From NCBI GenBank assembly GCA_017427065.1, contig JAFRTL010000016.1:186001-250000 (forward strand): a stretch of 64,000 nt of DNA, in the 5' to 3' direction. Shown here piece after piece: positions 61,153 through 64,000 of this stretch. Made by a program: the position numbers and the translations under genes. This DNA is from Bacteroidaceae bacterium (lineage in GTDB: Bacteria; Bacteroidota; Bacteroidia; Bacteroidales; Bacteroidaceae). A model generated the notes under the pieces. The model was given only the letters and a program-made list of their open reading frames with translations, searched no databases and was not told the origin of the DNA. How positions within the stretch are numbered: position 1 is the stretch's first letter; each line of letters begins with the position of its first letter.

Positions 61153-62078
61153 GAGCATATACTATTTTTGATGATTTCCCTCAATCATCTATCTCTCTAT
61201 TAGAGAAGGCAGGAATTGAGCTAATTATTCAGCCAAAAGGGAAAGAAAGACCTCAAGGAGATGAACTGAAAAAGCTATTGGATACCTATGACATAGTTTT
61301 TATCAGTACGGCACAAAAGATGCCTGAGGAGATGTTTGCAGATGTTACTACTCCGAAGATTATCGGCACAGCCTCAAGTGGGGTTGACCATATTCATATT
61401 CCTGAGGATAAGAAAGGTCTTATTAGAATCGCTAATGCAACTCACGCCAATAGGAGTACAGTGACAGAGCATACTTTTGGGTTGATATTAACTCTCAGAA
61501 AACAACTAATTGAAGGGAGGGAAACGGCAGCCAAAGGATTAAGTAAAAAGGTGATGGAATTGAAACCAGTTGATCTTTATGGTTCAACTATGGGTGTAAT
61601 AGGTGCAGGTGGTATCGCTTCTACTGTTCTTCGTATGGCAAAGTGTTTTGGGATGAAAAGGTTATGTTGGACCTTACATCCAGAGAAGCACCAAGATTTA
61701 GCTGAAGATGGTGTAGAATTTGTAAATGTTGATTCTTTATTAAAAAGTGCCGATGTGGTTTCTGTGAATATTCCGATGAGTGAACAAACCAGAAATCTTG
61801 TCAATGAAGAAAGAATTGCTCTTATGAAAGATACTGCAACATTTGTGACCACTTCACGCTTAGAGATTACAGACAATAAAGCTTTGATAGAGAGAGCTAA
61901 ACGTATTCCAACATTTAGTGTCGGTATGGATGTTGATGCAGCAAACGTCAAAGAACTGTGGGACCCTTCCATGAAGAATGTCATTGTGACACCACATATT
62001 GGTGGGGGGACAATCGAGTCTCGCATACGATTATTCAATGAATGCACTGAGAATGTAATAAAAGCCATCCATGATTAG
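61149..62078 (+). CDS. D-isomer-specific 2-hydroxyacid dehydrogenase family protein
   Basis: 309-residue NAD(P)-dependent reductase that interconverts 2-oxo and 2-hydroxy acids. The N-terminal domain is followed by the dinucleotide fold VIGAGGIASTVLRMAK, the substrate-side ATHANRSTVTEHTFGLIL, the catalytic Arg in TSRLEITD, and TPHIGGGT with the catalytic His. It resembles PdxB/SerA-type members. Overlapping the cytidylyltransferase-aldolase gene by 4 nt, it most likely reduces that aldolase's oxo-acid product (or provides its substrate). Specific substrate unknown. Confidence 0.9.
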   Translation: MRAYTIFDDFPQSSISLLEKAGIELIIQPKGKERPQGDELKKLLDTYDIVFISTAQKMPEEMFADVTTPKIIGTASSGVDHIHIPEDKKGLIRIANATHANRSTVTEHTFGLILTLRKQLIEGRETAAKGLSKKVMELKPVDLYGSTMGVIGAGGIASTVLRMAKCFGMKRLCWTLHPEKHQDLAEDGVEFVNVDSLLKSADVVSVNIPMSEQTRNLVNEERIALMKDTATFVTTSRLEITDNKALIERAKRIPTFSVGMDVDAANVKELWDPSMKNVIVTPHIGGGTIESRIRLFNECTENVIKAIHD

Positions 62079-62221
62079 TGTATTACAAATGACATTTTAG
62101 CTTGGTAAGTTTTAATAGTAATCAATGGATAGAATTATTTGATGTATTTGATGAGGGTGTTTTTAAAGAAAAGAGAGGAATAGCAACTTTAAGTAAAAAT
62201 ACTATAAGGCTTCTTTTTGGG

Positions 62222-63253
62222 ATGACGTTTTTAATTACAGGAGCAGCTGGTTTCATCGGATATCACCTTGTGAAGCGACTGCTGAAAAAAGGTAATGATG
62301 TTGTTGGTATCGATAACCTAAACCATTACTATGATGTGAACTTGAAACTTGGAAGACTCTCAGAAATGGGAATCGATTATTCTGAGAGTATGAGGGAGAT
62401 AGTGCAGAGCTGCAAGTTTCCTCTTTATAGATTTGGAAAGATTGATATCCTAGAGCGTGAGACATTGAATGAGTTGTTTTCTCAAGAAGAGTTTGACATT
62501 GTTATTAACTTGGCTGGGCAAGCGGGTGTTCGATACTCGATAGAGAACCCCTATACTTATATAGATAATAATATAGTAGGGTTTCTGAATGTGCTGGAAT
62601 GTTGTCGGCATTATCCCGTCAAGCATCTTGTCTATTCTTCTTCGAGCAGTGTGTATGGTGGGAATACGAAGGTTCCTTTCTCGGAAGAGGATAGGGTGGA
62701 TAATCCTGTAAGTCTATATGCTGCTACTAAAAAGACGAATGAACTGATGGCTAATGTATACAATCATCTTTTTGGTATTCCTACCACAGGATTGCGTTTC
62801 TTCACGGTGTATGGATCTTGGGGTAGGCCGGATATGGCGTATTATTCGTTTACGGAGAAACTGCTTAGGGGTGAGTCCATTAAGATATTTAATTATGGCA
62901 ATTGTATGCGTGACTTCACCTATGTGGATGATATTGTTGAGGGAATATATCGGTTGATAAAGAGAATCCCTGATGGATCTATGGTGTATAATATAGGGAA
63001 TAATCATCCTGAAAGCCTACTGGATTTTGTGAATATACTTCAAGAAGAATTAGTGAGAGCGAAATTACTTCCTGCCGACTATGACTTTGCGGCACATAGG
63101 GAACTCCTCCCTATGCAACCAGGTGATGTACCTGTGACATATGCGGATACATCTAAACTAGAGAAATATGTGGGATTCAAACCTTCTACGTCATTAAGGG
63201 ATGGATTGCGCTCCTTTGTGGAGTGGTATGCGGATTATAAGTTTAGGGTTTAG
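62222..63253 (+). CDS. UDP-glucuronate 4-epimerase-like NAD-dependent epimerase
   Basis: 343-residue extended SDR enzyme. TFLITGAAGFIGYHL binds NAD, DNLNHYYDVNLKLGRL is typical of glucuronate epimerases, SSSSVYGGNTKVPFSE carries the Ser, and SLYAATKKTNELMA has the YxxxK active site. TVYGSWGRPDMAYYSF and DFTYVDDIVEG complete the pattern. It would supply UDP-galacturonate, adding an acidic sugar. The ATG at 62222 is chosen because the nucleotide-binding fold begins there; the frame is open 40 codons further upstream from a TTG, without family similarity. The stop lies in an inverted CTCTAAAC-type repeat. Confidence 0.9.
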   Translation: MTFLITGAAGFIGYHLVKRLLKKGNDVVGIDNLNHYYDVNLKLGRLSEMGIDYSESMREIVQSCKFPLYRFGKIDILERETLNELFSQEEFDIVINLAGQAGVRYSIENPYTYIDNNIVGFLNVLECCRHYPVKHLVYSSSSSVYGGNTKVPFSEEDRVDNPVSLYAATKKTNELMANVYNHLFGIPTTGLRFFTVYGSWGRPDMAYYSFTEKLLRGESIKIFNYGNCMRDFTYVDDIVEGIYRLIKRIPDGSMVYNIGNNHPESLLDFVNILQEELVRAKLLPADYDFAAHRELLPMQPGDVPVTYADTSKLEKYVGFKPSTSLRDGLRSFVEWYADYKFRV

Positions 63254-63262
63254 AGTTTAGGG
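63241..63262 (-). repeat. CTCTAAAC-type junction repeat, inverted copy
   Basis: GTTTAGGG-TTTAGAG-TTTAGGG is the reverse complement of the repeat at the other junctions. It overlaps the end of the epimerase gene (stop TAG at 63251) and ends 10 bp before the next start codon. Confidence 0.8.
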
Positions 63263-63272
63263 TACATTAGAG

Positions 63273-64000
63273 ATGGTAAGTGTTTTAGTAGCGGTATATA
63301 ATGTAGAAGATTATTTACCAAGATGTTTGGATAGTGTGTTGAATCAAACTTATCTAGATTTGGAAGTCATTTTGGTTGATGATGGCTCTACAGATAGTTC
63401 TGGAAGTATATGTGAGGAATATGCTAAAAGGGACGAAAGAGTCAAGGTTATCCATCAGGTGAATGAAGGATTGTCAAGTGCCAGAAATGCAGGTTTGCGT
63501 GCTACCACTGGGGATTATATCCTTATGATTGATGGGGATGATGCCCTGCATCCTCAGATGATAGAGATTCTTTATAATCTTATCAAAAGTGGAAACTATG
63601 ACTTCTCCATGTGCTATTGGGAGAATATTTATGATCTAAGTATCATAGAATTGAAATCTAAGGAAGGTTTTGCAATAGATAATAAAGCTGTTATTGAACT
63701 TTCCTCTGATTCATGTATAAGGGATTTATTTCTGGGTAAGCCTGGTATGCATTATAATTATTCTGTAGTTTGGAATAAATTATATAAAAAAGAACTTATA
63801 AACAAATGCCTATTCAAAAGTCTTCCTTCAAAAGACGTGGCACAAGGTATGGAATTCAATAATCGTATTTATTTACGAATGAATACAGCTATATATTCTC
63901 CTTTACCTTTGTATTTCTATACTCAACGTTCAACTTCTTTTCAACATCAAGGTATTAATTTACGTTATGTAGACTTAATCAAAACCATTTATGTTTGTTT
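63273..64000 (+). CDS. Family 2 glycosyltransferase, 3' end outside window
   Basis: The frame opens at an ATG 19 bp after the epimerase stop and stays open to the last base (242 codons visible). It shows VSVLVAVYNVEDYLPRCLDSVLNQTYLDLEVILVDDGSTDSS, EGLSSARNAGLRATTGDYILMIDGDD (DGDD as the metal motif) and the beginning of the acceptor domain with YNYSVVWNKLYKKEL. It is a standard capsule GT2 and shows that the locus continues beyond the window. Confidence 0.9.
   Translation, partial: MVSVLVAVYNVEDYLPRCLDSVLNQTYLDLEVILVDDGSTDSSGSICEEYAKRDERVKVIHQVNEGLSSARNAGLRATTGDYILMIDGDDALHPQMIEILYNLIKSGNYDFSMCYWENIYDLSIIELKSKEGFAIDNKAVIELSSDSCIRDLFLGKPGMHYNYSVVWNKLYKKELINKCLFKSLPSKDVAQGMEFNNRIYLRMNTAIYSPLPLYFYTQRSTSFQHQGINLRYVDLIKTIYVC

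Noticed and set aside
62102..62221. In-frame 40-codon extension of the epimerase from a TTG
   Set aside because: The nucleotide-binding fold starts at the ATG at 62222 and the extension has no similarity to the family; the 143-bp gap shows nothing else recognisable.
63241..63262. TTTAGGG-like units considered as telomeric or foreign DNA
   Set aside because: Only three degenerate units, embedded between bacterial genes, and the same family occurs at other gene junctions here.

Overview
The window reads as a chromosomal segment of a Gram-negative Bacteroidales bacterium, most likely of the Prevotella/Bacteroides group. The reasons are lipoprotein signal peptides, OmpA-type barrels, TAnnTTTG-type -7 promoter boxes upstream of several genes, weak Shine-Dalgarno signals and the gene families present. 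No rRNA, tRNA, CRISPR array, integrase or transposase was recognised. Genus-level assignment is inference only.

Positions 1-11,500 are mostly housekeeping or accessory metabolism: the 3' part of peptidase T, aminomethyltransferase (gcvT), a secreted GH3 glucosidase, a LytTR response regulator with its LytS-type histidine kinase, a large Cthe_2159-like beta-helix lipoprotein, a type-B carboxylesterase lipoprotein and an AGCS sodium:amino-acid symporter. After a 391-bp gap, one strand carries genes without interruption from 11,889 to the window end. This is a very large exopolysaccharide/capsule locus.

The locus starts with a relatively GC-rich, conserved-looking block (11,889 to about 27,350). 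It holds a membrane NDP-sugar 4,6-dehydratase (PglF/CapD type), two OmpA-like proteins and a DegT-type aminotransferase. A four-gene module follows: HprK-like kinase, radical SAM/SPASM protein, PqqD-like chaperone and an NTP_transf_5 nucleotidyltransferase. Next come Wza, the tyrosine kinase Wzc, a PHP-type tyrosine phosphatase, a membrane endonuclease/exonuclease/phosphatase-fold protein, and the ABC exporter Wzm/Wzt. Composition changes inside wzt, between the ATPase and the carbohydrate-recognising C-terminal domain. From there to the end the genes are AT-rich and mosaic.

The variable block (27,981-64,000) encodes the polymer chemistry. It has about fourteen glycosyltransferases (GT2, GT4, GT32) and a polysaccharide pyruvyl transferase with an FrhB-like iron-sulfur partner. 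It also has a CDP-glycerol branch (TagD-type cytidylyltransferase and two TagB/F-like transferases), LicD, a phosphoethanolamine-transferase-like enzyme, four acyltransferase-3 proteins and an EpsG-type polymerase. Three secreted lipoproteins lie among them (GH43, a predicted beta-propeller, an EEP-fold protein). Near the end come a cytidylyltransferase-aldolase fusion with a 2-hydroxyacid dehydrogenase, and a UDP-glucuronate 4-epimerase-like enzyme. The expected product is a heavily decorated, phosphate-rich surface glycan.

Decay and short repeats are prominent: a GT2 remnant, a frameshifted pyruvyl transferase and a lipoprotein remnant. Two families of short tandem repeats (CTCTAAAC-like and ATGTTCA-like) sit at gene junctions, where they supply stop or start codons. 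Both also occur in frame inside one glycosyltransferase gene. The observations most worth following up are the kinase/radical-SAM/PqqD/nucleotidyltransferase module, the cytidylyltransferase-aldolase fusion and the repeat families.
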